This document shows positions 37,014 through 50,696 of a stretch of DNA of 64,000 bases, in pieces. The notes below the pieces were generated by a model. That model ran no database searches, was not told the origin of the DNA, and saw only the letters and a program-made list of their open reading frames with translations. Origin of the DNA: Cochliopodium minus (lineage: Eukaryota; Discosea; Himatismenida; Cochliopodiidae); assembly GCA_024220525.1 (NCBI GenBank), contig JAMYWO010000002.1, forward strand, positions 307,432 to 371,431. Reading direction: 5' to 3'. A program made the translations under genes and the position numbers. How positions within the stretch are numbered: the first letter of the stretch is position 1; each line of letters starts with the position of its first letter.

Positions 37014-38512
37014 TTAGTTTTTGATGAAAACTCCATCTTGACTGTGTTTAAATGAAAAAGTTTCTCCGTTAACTTGTTTGAGAGAAATGGTAATAAGTTT
37101 CTTTTCATCAGCCAAAAATGCTTTTTCGAGCTCAGAAATGGTGATTCTCTTTTGATCAACCTCATCATCGATTTGGAGAGTGATGGTTTCAATCTCAGAA
37201 GCTTCTATTTGAAAAGAAGGAGCTTTGGAGTTAAAAAGTTTGCGAGAACCTTTGTAAAGCTTCTTGCAAGTGGTGCTGGTACAGCAATCTCCATAACCAA
37301 AGATTGTTACAGATCCAACAAAATAAGTTTTCTGTTTAATCGTAGCATTAATAGAAATAATAAAAGAGTGGACTGTATGTCCAAGGTTTTCCAAAGTGAT
37401 AAAAGAAGTTGGAGGTTTAATTGTTTCGAGGCTTCTATGTGAGGCAAAAGTGAGCATGCTTGTTTCTTTTCTGTAAGGAGACACTTCGTTTTCATAAGAA
37501 ACAGTAACTCCGTTTGGAAGAGCAGAATTGTCAAGAAGTTCTTTGTAAGTATAGTTAAACCCGTTCTTGGAAAAATCAAGGTTGAGATAATCAAGCCCCT
37601 TTTTGATGTCGTTTTGGAGCACTTTTGATCCAAACTGGCTCTTTTGCCATACTGTCCATATTCTGTCAATGTTTGAATGATGGAACCAAAACACTGGATC
37701 GTAAGCAGCATAATCCGTTGTGGAGTTATTTTTACCAACCCAAACTAATTCAAGATAGGTTTAAAAAAGTGTTAAATTTTTTTTTTTTCATTCTTAATTC
37801 TTACCATGAAAACTCCCATGTGGTCCTCCGTTTAACTGATCGGAAAAGTCGATCATTGTATCAATATTCTCAATGTTATTAAAAATGTCGTCTAATCCCT
37901 TTCTCAGTTGAACTTTTTTAAAAAAGAAGTTAACATTTTTTCATTTTTCATAGGAAACTTCATTTTACTCAATCCAAATGGAGGTCTTGCATTTCTTGCT
38001 GAATTTTTTTTCAATGGTTCAATCAGTCCAGACTTCAGATCTGTGGTGTGGAACTCACGTGGGATATCGTTGTTTGTCGTTGATTTATCGTTTGCCCAAT
38101 CGATGTAAGGTAAGGTGATATTTGGATCAATTTCCCTCATTCTGTTTTCGAATTCTATCATGTAAATTCTATGCCAAGCTGCATGGGTAAAAAATAAATA
38201 AAATATTTTTAATTATTAAATTTATAATTTATATTCATTTTACCCAAGAATGTGTTAGAATCACTATGGCAATACCCCTTTTCAAATTGAATATTTAATT
38301 TAAATTTTTAGTTTATAAATTTTATATTTTTTTATATTTTCTTTATTTTTTTAAATGAAATTGTTTACTTTTGGAATACCATGGTATCCTGCTATATCTT
38401 GGTATCTAGATTTTTCTTTGTTGAGTCCCATTTTTTTGATCACATCTATCACATGGTTTTTCTCCTCTGTTTTCAGACTTTGCCAATCTCTTCTTACTCT
38501 ATGATTGCTCAT
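37014..38512 (-). CDS. tyrosinase (type-3 copper oxidase)
   Basis: Exons 38512-38369, 38277-38244, 38178-37969, 37912-37805 and 37744-37014 close at 408 aa. Copper A ligands are His44 (YHGIPK), His52 (GYCHSD) and His62 (AWHRIY); copper B ligands are His161 and His165 (GGPHGSFH) and His188 (DPVFWFHHSNIDRIW). The family oxidises phenols to quinones. No signal peptide or membrane segment is seen, so it may be cytosolic. The last ~190 residues form a separate domain with an odd CCTSTTC cluster. Together with HGD it shows aerobic aromatic metabolism. Confidence 0.9.
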
Positions 38513-39316
38513 TTTCTAATTTATAAAATAAACAACTGAATTTGCTTTTAATTTTTTTTTTTTTTTTATATTTAATTCAATTTAAAATTATAAAAAATTT
38601 ATTTAATTTCTTTTTAGTGAAGATTTCTTTTTTAAATCTTTCTTTTCTTTACAAACAAATATTTGGTTAAAATCTGATGTTTGTATCTTTTTTATTTTGA
38701 ATGAATTTATTTTTGAATCATTTAAGGAAAACTGCAAAAAAGAGGTGGTGATTTTTTAATATTTTTTGATTTTCCTCATTAATAATGAAATTTCAAAGCT
38801 ATTTTTTTTTTTTTTTTAAAGAAATCCCAAAAATTTTCGTAAATTCAAGTATCAAGGATCTCTGAACCTTGACATATTTTAGAACAAGTAAAAGAAGACA
38901 TAGAAATAATAAGGCTCTACTATTTCAAAAGAAAAAAAAGTTAGAATATTTGGAAAATGGTTATATGTTTTAAAAAGTGAGTGACTCTTTGAAAAAGTTA
39001 TTCTATTCAATAAAAAATGAATAAAATACAAAAAATTTTAAATTCTAGGAATTTTTGAAAAGATTTTATCGTTGTAAATGTAAAAATTTTGAATGTTTTT
39101 AAATTTTAGATCTAAAGTTTTGATATTAAAATGATCAGCTTTTGAGGAAACTCATAATTATATCTTTGTCTAATATTCAAGTTCCCATATAACAATCTTT
39201 CTTTGAACCCAAAAAAAAAAGTTTTTCACCTTTCAAATTGTGAAAGATACTTTTTAAAAAAAGCAAAGTAAATTTTAATTTTTGATTTTAAATAAAAAAA
39301 AATTGTTTGGAATTAA
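38513..39316. other. divergent intergenic region
   Basis: About 800 bp between the tyrosinase start (minus) and the TOR start (plus), the longest spacer in the window. AT-rich with several A and T tracts. I see no RNA gene, palindrome or repeat of note. Confidence 0.5.
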
Positions 39317-42300
39317 ATGATTTCCACCGAAGAAGTGATTAAATTCATATTTGGGCCAATAGATAATTGGTTTTCAAAAATTAATGCGTATACAACTTTT
39401 CCCTTAAAAATTAAACAACATATTGAAAAAATATAATTTTTTTTTTTTTTCCATTCTATGATAGAGATGAAAATATAAGGAATACTTCTCTTATAGAACT
39501 CGAAGATTATGTAAAATATAAATTTTTTTATTTATTCCTTAAACATATTGGGTATATATGAAAATATAAAATATATAGTTGAAATCATGTTCGAAAGAAT
39601 CAGGAGAAGAAAAAATGACTCAGATAATAAGTGTATTGGGATCATATATAAATCAATTGATAAAATCAACATCAATAGTATCAAAGATAGAAGGAATAAA
39701 AGCAACAGGGATAATGATTAAAGTAATATCTACAGAAAACACTTCAATAATAGCACCAGTAGTGGCAAATGTATTGAGAGTATGTCTATCAGGGAATGAT
39801 CCAACAGTATTGAAATTATCGTCGAAATGTTTGGGAGAATTATCAAAAATTGAAAATACTTTGGTGACTGATTGTATAGTGTTCGAATTGGGATTGGCGA
39901 TAGAATGGTTGAGAGATAATTATGAATTCAGAAGATTGGCAGCGATCTTGATCTTGAGAGAAGTATCGATCAACGCCTCCACCTTCTTCTACAGATTCAT
40001 CAAAGATTACTTTGATGGAATGTGGCCGACACTAAGAGACAGCAAGCCGGAAATTTTCGAGGCAGCGAGAGAAGTGCTGAGAGAAAGTTTAAAGTTGGTA
40101 GGAGAAAGAGGACAAGCGAGCCAACATTACAAAAACATCTTTGAGGATGTAAGGACTGGTTTAAAGTCTAATACTCCACAAGTTGTACATGGCTCTATTC
40201 TTGCTCTTTTTGAGTTGTTGAGAAACCCACAAGACAACAGCTTTATGCAGGACAAGTTTGCCAGTGTTTGTTCTACTGTCATTAACCTCAAAGACTCTAA
40301 GGATAAGAGAATCAGCATGACCATTTTGCAGCTCATTCCTCAGCTTGCTACTTATGATGAACAACTTTTTAAGGAGAAGTTTTTGGACAAAGTTATCAAT
40401 CACATGTTAGATATTTTGAAGAAATCCCAAAAAGAAACTGAAGTAGTTTTGGGTTCTATTGGTGATCTTGCTATTGTTTTGGTACTAAAAAATATAATAA
40501 TAACTATTCTTGAATATTGTTTTAATTTCTTTTATTAATTTTTTTTTAGCCAGAGGCAATTTTACCTTTTTTGAAAAATATTTTTGCTTCTGTTATGCCT
40601 TTCATCATTTCAGCTTCCAAGAAAGCAAAAAACAAAACAAAAGTGGAATTTTTGGATGAAAGTCTTCAATGTTTGCGTCAACTAGCCTCCGCAGTAAAGA
40701 AAGAGTTGTCTCCTCTTCTCTTACAAAACAAAGCAGAAAATATAGACGCCTTATTCAATACAGAAATTACCCAAACACTGATAGATACGGCAATCAAAAT
40801 TAGTCAATGGTGTCCTGAGTGTTTTGATGCATTCGAAACAAGAATTTTACAAGTTGTTTCTATCATTCTTTCTGGAAAAACTTTCACTAATCCTGGAACA
40901 CCTTCCTATGTTGTACAAAATAAGCCTACTTTTTTCAACAAAGTGATAGAGCTCTTACAAAAAGGACAAGCAGAAAAATACAAGATTTTGGCTCTCAAAA
41001 CATTAAGAGACTTTAAATTTTCTGTTTCTTTGAATGATTTTGTCAATATTTTGGTTGAATATATGGATGAACAAAAAGGGTAAAATGTTAAATCTTTTTA
41101 ATAAATATTTAACGACTGATAAATTAACACAGTCTATATCTCACATATTTATTTGGAATATATTCATTTAAACACGTATTTAATTATAAAATTATATTTT
41201 TAATATTAGGGAAGTAAGAAAGGAAGCAATTTTGACTTGTGTTAAACTCCTTGTTCAAAATGAAACAGTGGCTACTAGTGGGCAGTTTGCTCTTACTATT
41301 TCAAAAGTCATTCAAAAACTTTTGATTGCTAGTTGCTCCGAACCCGAAAGTTCCCTCAGAAAACTCATTCTCGAACTTCTCGATACCAAATTCGATTTCT
41401 ATTTAAGCCAACAATCTAACCTTAACATTTTGTTGCCTATATTGAATGATAGTGAATTTGAAATAAGAGATATTGTTGTTTTGCTTCTTGGAAGACTTTG
41501 TAATACCAACCCTTCTTTGATTGTTCCCAAATTAAGACTTTTGTTCTCGAATCTTTTGGAAGAGTTGAAAATAGCAAACACCTCGGATAAAAAAGAGATC
41601 TGTTGTAACTCCATCACAAACCTAGTTAAATTTACACCCAGCTCTGTGATCAAGCCATACATAGAAAGAGGAATCAATTCTCTTTCTCCTCTCTTGGAAG
41701 AAAATCAAAACAAAGTGGTTGCTTCTTGTTTGAAATCTGTTGGAGAACTTGGGAAATATGGAGGAAGAAATAATACTTTTATTGATTTTCTATTTCCTAA
41801 GGTGATCTCCATCCTCCAAGAGTTTCAATCTTCCTCCACAAAACAAGATAGTGCTCTCTATGCAATGTCTCAGTTAATAAGGGGAAGTGGTTTTGTGATA
41901 CAACCTTTCTTAAAGTACCCAAACTTGATTAAAACTTTAACAGAAATTATCAAACAAGAAGATAATCCTTCAATCAGATTATCTGTTTTACGTGTTTGGG
42001 TAATTTATTTTTAAATCTCACTTTTATCAAATTTTATTTTATTTGAAAAAATATTTTTAGGGAGTTATTGGAGCAATAGATCCTGATGGAAGAAAGTTGA
42101 GAAAAAGAGAAAACAAAATAGGAAAAACCGATGGTACAGATCAAATAGAAGACAGTATTAGAGATTTAGTGATTAATTCATGGTTTCATGTTAGTGATAT
42201 CTACTCTAAAGTCTCTTTGCTTTGCTTGAGAAAGTTACTTTTGGAAACAAGCTCTCCTCTTCAACAAACAAACACCATCCAAGCATTAATGACTATATTC

Positions 42301-45300
42301 AAGTCTTTGGGTATCCGAAAGTACATCCCACACTTATCACAAGTGGTTCCTCTATTCACAAAAGTTTTAAACATTTGTCAACCCAAAATAAGATGTCTTA
42401 TTTTCCAACAATTAGGTGTGTTAGCTACGGATACTCGTCAATATATTAGACCTTATCTTCCCAAAATCGTCAAAAAGATTCACAAGTTTTGGGATATAAA
42501 CGAATCTTTGCCTCAAACTTTAGATTTGGTCTCTGATTTGTCTGGTGCTCTTGTTGATGAATTTTCAGATGAACTTACCCAAAACATTGTTCCAAAGATG
42601 ATCAATCTTCTTGAATCAGATAAATCTCCCATCACCATCAAAATCAAAGTTTTGACCATTTTCCAAACATTGGGAAACAATCTCCAAAAATGTACTCATC
42701 TTGTTTTCTATGGTGGTTTGTTAAAAACATTAAATGATGTGGAAGACAAACTTGCAAACACTGCAATCGAAACAGTATCCATTCTTTCAGAAAATCTAGA
42801 TCTTTCTGCTTACAGCAGTCCTATTATCCATTCTCTTGTAAAAACACTAAAAAGATCTCCTCTGTTTGAATCGTCAATGAAATTGTTGACTAATCTACTT
42901 AAATCTCTTGGAACAGAATTCTTGAATTTTGTAAGCGTAATAGATGATGTCTTATCAAGTGAAACAACTGTAGAAACCACAAGATTATTGAACCAAGACA
43001 ATGTGAATGAATTGAAAAATAACTATCAAAATCTAGTTTCGAGAATAAAGAATGTAAGATCCATCCAAGAACAACAACTCTTAATCTTGCAATTCGAAAA
43101 AGAAAAAAACAGTTTTCTTTCTCCTTCGAGCGAAAATCTTTTGATCATCTCACAAATGAACACAGGAACATTGGTCAAAACTACACAACAAGTAAACATC
43201 AGAAATTTGAGTAGATCATGGGACACTTCTCAATGTGTATCTTCTCGTGATTGGACAGAATGGCTCAGAAGTTTTAGTATTTCTTTACTCGCAGAATCTC
43301 CTTCTCCTTCCCTTCGTTCTTGTCATAACGTAGCACAAGTGTATCCTCTCCTTGCAATGACTATGTTCAACCATTCGTTTGTTTCTTGTTGGGGAGAATT
43401 AGAAGGAACAGGAAAAGAGCAGCTTGTACAGAATCTCATCAATGCGATTCAATCTACTTCTATTCCTCTTGATCTCCTCCAAACCATTTTAGATCTTTGC
43501 GAGTTTATGGAGTTTGATGATTCAAGTTTACCTATTTCCAAAAAAATTCTCGGAGAATGTGCTCAAAAATCTCAAGCTTATGCCAAAGCACTTCGTTATA
43601 AAGAAGAACAGTTTATCAAAAAACCTTCTCCCAATGACATTGAACATTTGATCAGCTTGTACAGTCAGTTGGGACTTTTGGATGCAGCTAATGGTCTTTT
43701 AAAAATCAAAAACGAGAAAATGGATGAAACATGGTTCGAGAAATTGGGAAGATGGGAAGAGGCTTTGTCCATTTACGATAAGAAATTGGAAGTGAGTCCT
43801 CTAAACCTTCCATTATCTTCTGGAAAATTAAGATGCTTGAAATCACTTGGGAAATGGGAAGAATTAAACTCTTTGTGTAACAATTTGACCAAAACAGTTG
43901 TTTCCAAGGAAGAATCTCAAAAGATTTCCCAATCTATCGCTTCTTTCAAAGTTTTGGGTGCATATCACACAAGAGATTGGAAATCATTCAAATCATTCAT
44001 TCCAGAATTAGAAAGTAATACAGATGATTCCATCTTTTTTAATGCTGTTTTGAATGTGATTGAAAATCGTTTCGAAATAGCACAAAGCATGATCAATCAA
44101 GGAAGATTCAAAACTGATAACTCCTTTTCTGCTCTCATAGCGGAAAGTTATAGCAGAGCTTACGATGAAACTATTCGCCTCCAATTGTATTCAGAATTAG
44201 AAGAAATAATCGATTTCAAAAAGAATCCAACTGAAGAAAACAAAGTACATCTTATTGATATGTGGAATTCAAGACTTTTGGGATGCCAGAGATCATCAAA
44301 TGCATTCTCCAAAATATTGGGAGTTAGATCGATTCTCTTCTCTCCAATAGAGAACATTGATGGATGGGCTAAATTTTGTAGCTTTGCAAACAAGAACGGA
44401 GAATTTGAATTGTCAAGAAACATTCTATCTGATATTGTAGGAAAAGAAATCAGTGAAAGTGAAAAGAATCTTCTCGGCCTAACTGAAGATCCTAGAAATC
44501 CTCCGAAAGTGGTTTTCTTGTCAATGAAGTATCTTTGGGAATCTCAAAAAACAATCCATCCTATCAACCATTTAACAAAATATTGCAACAAGCTTTCTTT
44601 GTTGGTTCCACAAGAACCAAACAAACATGAATTGATCTTATCCAAAATGTATCTGAACATTACTCAATGGAGAAGAATCTTGAGACCTGAAGAGATCTCC
44701 AACATATTTGAAACTTGTGAATTAGCATTAAAGTTTAATGAAAATTCTTACAAGACATGGCATATGTGGGCTTTGGTAAACTTTGAAGCAACAAGGAACA
44801 GAGAGGTCAATCAATACTACTTAAAGTCAAACAATCATGACAGCAAAGTAATTCCTTTCGTAGAAACTGCAGTGGATGCCTTTTTCAAATCGATTTCTTT
44901 GTGTGGAGGAAGCAAAGCGTTCAGAGATAAACTGAGATTGCTCAACTTGTGGTTCAACTATGGAAACAACGAAAGAGTAGAGAAAGCATTGGTCAAAGGG
45001 TTTGATTTGATTCCTATCGACACCTGGATCCAAGTCATCCCCCAAATTGTAGCGAGAATCGATACTCCCGACAACACCATTCGTTCCCTAGTACAATCTA
45101 TTCTTTGTAAAATAGGTTCAGAACATCCTCAAGCGTTGATTTATTCTTTGATGGTCGCCACCAAATCTTTTTCAGAAAAAAGAAAGAAAGCCGCTCAATT
45201 TGTTCTTGATGATATCAGGAAAAAAAATAATCAGTTGATCGATCAAGCATCTATGGTTGGGAGGGAATTGATCAAAACCTCTATTTCTCTTCATGAAAGA

Positions 45301-47199
45301 TGGTACGAGACTTTGGAAGATGCAGCGGAGAGTTATTATACCCACGAGGATATTCCTACCATGTTAAAGAGATTGGAGCCTCTTCATCTTGAGTTGGAAG
45401 ATAAATCCAACGAAACCAGACATCAGATCGCTTTCTTGGAAGATTATGGACAAGATATCCAAAAAGCATGGGATTGTTGTAAAAACTACAAAATCACCAA
45501 AAATCCAAAAGAAATCAAAACAGGTATATTATCTTTTCAAATATTATTGAAAACAAAACAAAAATTATTATTTTATCAATATTGATCATTTTTACTTCTC
45601 ACGTATTCATCAATATTTTTTTTATTACTTTTATCAAAGCATGGGAAAGCTATGCCAACATTTATCATGAATTGAAAAAGAAATTGACCAAATTAGAAAA
45701 GATTGAACTGTCTCACATTTCCCCAAAACTTTCAAACTTGAGAGGATTAGATATCGCAGTGCCTGGTTAGAAAAAAAAAAAATGAAATTTCTTTTTTTTT
45801 GATTTTGAATTTAATTTTTTTTTTTTCAGGAACATATCATCCAAAAAAAGAAATCACAAAGATCTATTCTTTTTCACAAGTATTGAAAGTATACAGCACA
45901 AAGCAAAGACCAAGAAAACTGACGATGAACAGTAGTGATTCTGAAAAGTTCACGTTTGTGTTGAAAGGACACGAAGATCTCAGACAAGATGAAAGAGTGA
46001 TGCAGTTATTCGACTTGATAAACACATTGTTGGCAAGTTCCCCAAAAACTTCGAAAGATCATCTCAACATAGAAAAATACGCAGTCATTCCTCTCTCTCC
46101 CGATAGTGGATTAATAGGATTTGTTCCTGCATCTGACACTCTTCATCAACTCATTACCGAGTACCGTCAAAAATCGCAAATACCGTTGGACATTGAGTTT
46201 CGAGTGTTGGGAAGAAAATGTGAAAGAGGATGGGAAGATTATCATAAACTTTCTCACATGAGAAAATTGGAAATGTTTCTTTACCTCGTGAAGAATACTC
46301 CCGGTGAAGAGTTGTCCAAGGTGATGTGGTTGCGTTCGAGAAACTCTGAAATCTGGTTGGAAAGCAGAAAGACTTTCACTCGTTCTCTTGCTACCATGTC
46401 AATGGTTGGTTACATCTTGGGATTAGGTGACAGGCATCCTAACAACATAATGATTCAAGTAATTATTTTTATTTTTTTCTTTAAAAAATTTATTTCTTTC
46501 ATTATTTTGAAAAAAATCGACTTTTATTTTATTTTAAAGAGAAATACAGGAAAGATTGTCCACATTGATTTTGGGGATTGCTTTGAAACTTCCATCAAAA
46601 GAAAGAAATTCCCAGAAACAGTCCACTTTAGACTTACAAGAATGCTTGAGAATGCAATGGAAGTTGCAGGTGTGAAAGGAACTTTTCAATTTACTTGCGA
46701 AAAAGTGATGAGTGTGTTAAGAACAAACCAAGACAGTTTGATGGCAGTTTTAGAAGCATTTGTTTATGATCCTCTTATCAATTGGAGATTGGTTTCAAAC
46801 GATGATAATGATCCAAGTAACGACGATACAAATTCCAAAGGTTCTTCTATCAACAGCAAACCTAAGAAAGACAAAAAAAGTTCAAACAACAACAATAATA
46901 ATAACAATTCCATTTATGGAATTTCCAACTCTTTTTCTCCTTTTTCTACTTCCTCTTCTCCTGGTGGATTTAGTCACAAACAACAAGAATCTATTGAGAA
47001 TGGAAATTCCCCTAAAAACAATGTTTTAAACAACAGAGCTATCGAAGTTGTTGGTCGAATCGAAAGAAAACTTACTGGTAGAGACTTTGACGAAAATAGA
47101 ACTCTTGACATCCAACAACAAGTCGAAAAACTCATCAATCAAGCTGTTTCTAACGAAAGACTTTGTTTATTGTATCACGGTTGGTGCCCTTTTTGGTAA
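39317..47199 (+). CDS. tor: target of rapamycin kinase
   Basis: Central growth and nutrient kinase of TORC1/TORC2. Nine exons (39317-39387, 39465-39510, 39579-40481, 40550-41079, 41210-41999, 42061-45523, 45640-45765, 45830-46458, 46540-47199) close at 2405 aa. The N-terminal half is HEAT repeats, then FAT, then FRB (SLHERWYETLEDAAESYY about 1850, ending in AWESYANIY), kinase domain with GHEDLRQDER, GLGDRHPNN and HIDFG (about 2196), an Asn/Ser-rich insert with a run of eight Asn, and a FATC ending GWCPFW. Every canonical TOR segment is present. The Ser at the main rapamycin contact (human S2035) aligns with Ala. Confidence 0.96.
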
Positions 47200-47311
47200 T
47201 CTTGTAAAATGGATTTCACAGTTTCCATTTTTTTTTCAATTTGATTGTTAATTTATTTATAAAATAAAAAAAAAATTTTATTTAATTAATCTTCAAAAAT
47301 TCATTCACTTT

Positions 47312-50213
47312 CTAAATCAGATTAAATTTATTGGAGATTGTAAATTCTTCTTCCAATTGATTAACAATAATAGAGTTTTTGTGGTAGTGGATTAGAGAAA
47401 AAGCACTATAAAACTTTCCGATGTTTTCCAAATTTTTGATTGATTCACTTCTGTAGAACTTGAGTTGGTTTAGTGCGGATAATTCAACTTCCCCAATAGT
47501 TTTACAATTATCTGGATTTTGAACTTCGTTCCCATGGTCATCATATGTCATTTTAAGAAGCATTTCCCTATTTTTTCCATTTTCATTGAAGAAGGGTGTA
47601 TTTCCATATTCCAAATTTTTGAGTTCATTGTGATTAAGTTTGTGAATAGTCAATAAATCCAACTCTTTGATTGCGTTTGAACGAATCCTCTTAAACTCAA
47701 TATCTATTACTCTCTTTTGGGTAGTAATTTTGAGATCAATTCTAGGGCTGTTGAAAACATTTTTGTTTATTTTGTATTCAAAAATACATTCTTTTTCAAT
47801 ATTGTTTATTTTATAGAAAGACTGACACAATCCAAAAAGAATTTGAATTGCATTGGATATTATATCTTCTCCGTCTTTATTCGTTGCTACAGTATAATAA
47901 TTTGTAAAGAAAGAAGAGAAGAGGTTTTTGAAACTGTTGAGTGTGGGACTAGTAAGAAAGATAGTGAAAAGATTGCATAAACTGAAATCTTTGGGGAGAT
48001 CAAATTTAAACATGCTTTTTATGTAGAGGTTAGGTATTTTTATTTTTACAAATTCAAGCGACTTTTCTTCGATAGTTATGTATCCAACATGATACAAAAT
48101 TAAATGTACCAGTTTACTTTTTTCTTCAACACTGTTTTTTTCAGTTTCACTAAATGAGATTTCCTTGAATTGAAAATTAGATACAGTTATTGTTTGTCCA
48201 AATTTTAGTTGAAGAAGGTGTTCAATGCAGGTGGGTTCATAGTTTACCAAGAATTTAAGAACTGTAGTGGAGACACCAGTGTGCCTACCAGATAATTTTC
48301 TCAGAAAGAAGGTTATTTCACTTTCAGATAAGTTTTCTTCATTCATCAACATGACTATTATTTTTCGTTTTTCTTTGTCATTGTAAAAATCATAGAGTAG
48401 TTGCAAAGACAGTGTCGTATTGAAATACGTCTTTTTATCACCAAAATAATTATAACCATTGAAATATCTTTTCAAGAAATCTATCAAATTATCTTCTAAT
48501 TGTTTTTGTACTTTAGATTGAACAACTTTTGTGCTAATAATACCCTTTCCTTTGCTTTTCTCTATGGCTTGCAGACTTTTGATTGCAAATCTCAATTCTT
48601 CTTCCAACAATCCAAATTTTTTTTTTGGCGCAACAGATTTGATTGTATTTTCTTTTGATATGGCTCCCAAAAAGAGAGGTTGAATACCAAAACATACGAG
48701 ATGTATACTATGACTCTTTCTCATATCTTTAATATGGCTCAGGAAATCAACCAAGACTTCACAAGTTTTTGTGTAAGTCGTGATTAGGGAGTTTGTATTA
48801 TTTGAGATTTCTTCATAGATTTGGTCATCAAAGAAAGTCGTGTTAAAAATTTGATCAAATTCATCAATAATTATCATTAATTTATTTCTTCCTATATATT
48901 CACTGATTATGGTAAATGAATACTTACAATCAAACTCTCTAAGCTCATTTGTTGGGAACTTGTACTTTCTGCAAAAAGAATTCAAATGAAGAAAGATTTC
49001 TTTTGAGAACTTTTCATAAAAATTGCTCATCAATTCATTCTTCCTTACTTGAAAACACAAAGGAAGAACAAAAAAATTTCTAGCACCTTTCAATTCAAGT
49101 GATTTAATTTGATGATCTTCACTGCCCAAGTGCTGAACTGATTTCCATACTTTTAGTCCCTTGAAACCTATCAAAAATTCATCTTTTGAAGTGTTTTTAT
49201 CAAAAAAAAGTTGAATCATTGAACATGCAGTTGATTTTCCAAACCTAGAAATTCCATTGCAAACAAATGAAGGTGTTTCATTTATTACTTCTAGCATTTG
49301 AGTTCTATCTGCACAAAATCTTTTTTCTTTTCTTATATCATAAAAATTTGAGATTCCAACAGGGAGGTACAAATTCAAGCTCAATTCAGTTAGCTCTAAT
49401 TTAATTTCCTTTATTAAACAAATAAAAAAATTTAGATATTTACAAAACAACAAATACCTTCTTTTCCTCTTCGATTTCCAGTTTTCTCTTCCTGACGTTT
49501 TCCTGAAATTAAATAAATATAATTTTTTTTTAAAAAAGATTTTTTAATAATTTTACATTTTCAATGTATATCAAACATTTTTCTATTCCTTCATGCATTA
49601 TATCCAAGATATCTTCTTTATTTATTAATCCCTTTTCAGTGTGGAAAAAATGGAAAGATTTCTCTTCAAATTTGATCCCCAATTCTTTCTTGATTGAATA
49701 AATGAGAGAATCATAATCAGATTCCTTATTCAATGCTACATCATAACAAATTCCATCATGCAATAAGTAAAAATATAATTGTCCTTCCTTTATTATTAGG
49801 ATAATTTAAAAGCAGAAGATTATTTGTGAAAATAGTACCCTTTGTGGCACTTTTATGAAAATTATGCATTTTTCAGATTCTTTTTCAATTGTCATCAAAA
49901 TTTCTTTTTCATCAATCAACCCTCTTTCCTGATGAAAGCATGTTATTTGAGAAATATCTGAGATTATATTTAGAAAATCATTGTTAATATGGTCTATTAA
50001 ATTCTCCAGATTATCATACTTTGTCCATTTTCCCAACCTACTTGTCTTTGACTTATATACCACTGAAAATCTTTCTTTCAATTTCCCTTCAATTATTTGA
50101 TTATTATTATGTTCAAAAGCAAAATGATCACAACTACAGAGATCATCTGTGTCTGTGTTGAGGTTAAATTTATTGCAATTACATTTTCTGCAGTCGTAAA
50201 CTGATTCTTTCAT
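47312..50213 (-). CDS. AAA-ATPase-like / PD-(D/E)XK nuclease protein with duplicated N-terminal module
   Basis: Exons 50213-49839, 49787-49557, 49502-49458 and 49408-47312 close at 915 aa. Residues 8-36 form a Cys/His cluster (CRKCNCNKF...LCSCDHFAFEH), probably zinc binding. Two copies of an ~80-residue module follow, each beginning EG-K/Q-L and containing H-T/Q-E-K/R-GLI and EKC-I/L-I; they look like small alpha/beta (ubiquitin-like?) folds. Next is an AAA-ATPase-like domain: YLPVGISNFYDIR, Walker A SRFGKST (about 271-277), Walker B IIIDEFD (about 397-402). The C-terminus has a RIDLKI...VIDIEFK core as in PD-(D/E)XK domains of the DUF1703 type. This ATPase-nuclease pair is common in bacteria and patchy in eukaryotes. 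Function unknown. Confidence 0.8.
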
Positions 50214-50696
50214 TTTATTTATAAAATAAAAAAATCAAAGCTGAAAGATTGAAATATGTGATTATTTGTTTATGATCTAATTTGATTGAAAAAGAAGATT
50301 TGGTATTCCAAAAATTTCAAATATTTCCATTTATCATTTAATTTTCGGAATTATCCTCTCAAGATGTTTTTTATTGGATTTAATGAAATCAAATATACAA
50401 TTTATCATCTCATCTTTCCAATGAATTCTTCAATTAAATTATTATAATTTCATTTTTAAGATTAAAAATATTTGGAATTGAAAGATTAAATAGATTTGAA
50501 GAATGCAAATCAAAAGAATTGAACTTCAACAACCTTATGAAATGATGAAATAGAATATTTAAAAAAATGAGTTTATAAGCTTCTTTCAAATTTTTTTAAA
50601 TATCAAACCAACTCACATCACCAAATTCAAAAAAAAAATTTAAAAAAAAAAAATAAAAAAAAAAAATTTACCTTCAATTTTTTAAATAAAAACATA
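50214..50696. other. divergent intergenic region
   Basis: About 480 bp between the AAA/nuclease gene start (minus) and the SPRY gene start (plus). A-tract rich near 50630-50666. No feature recognised. Confidence 0.5.
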
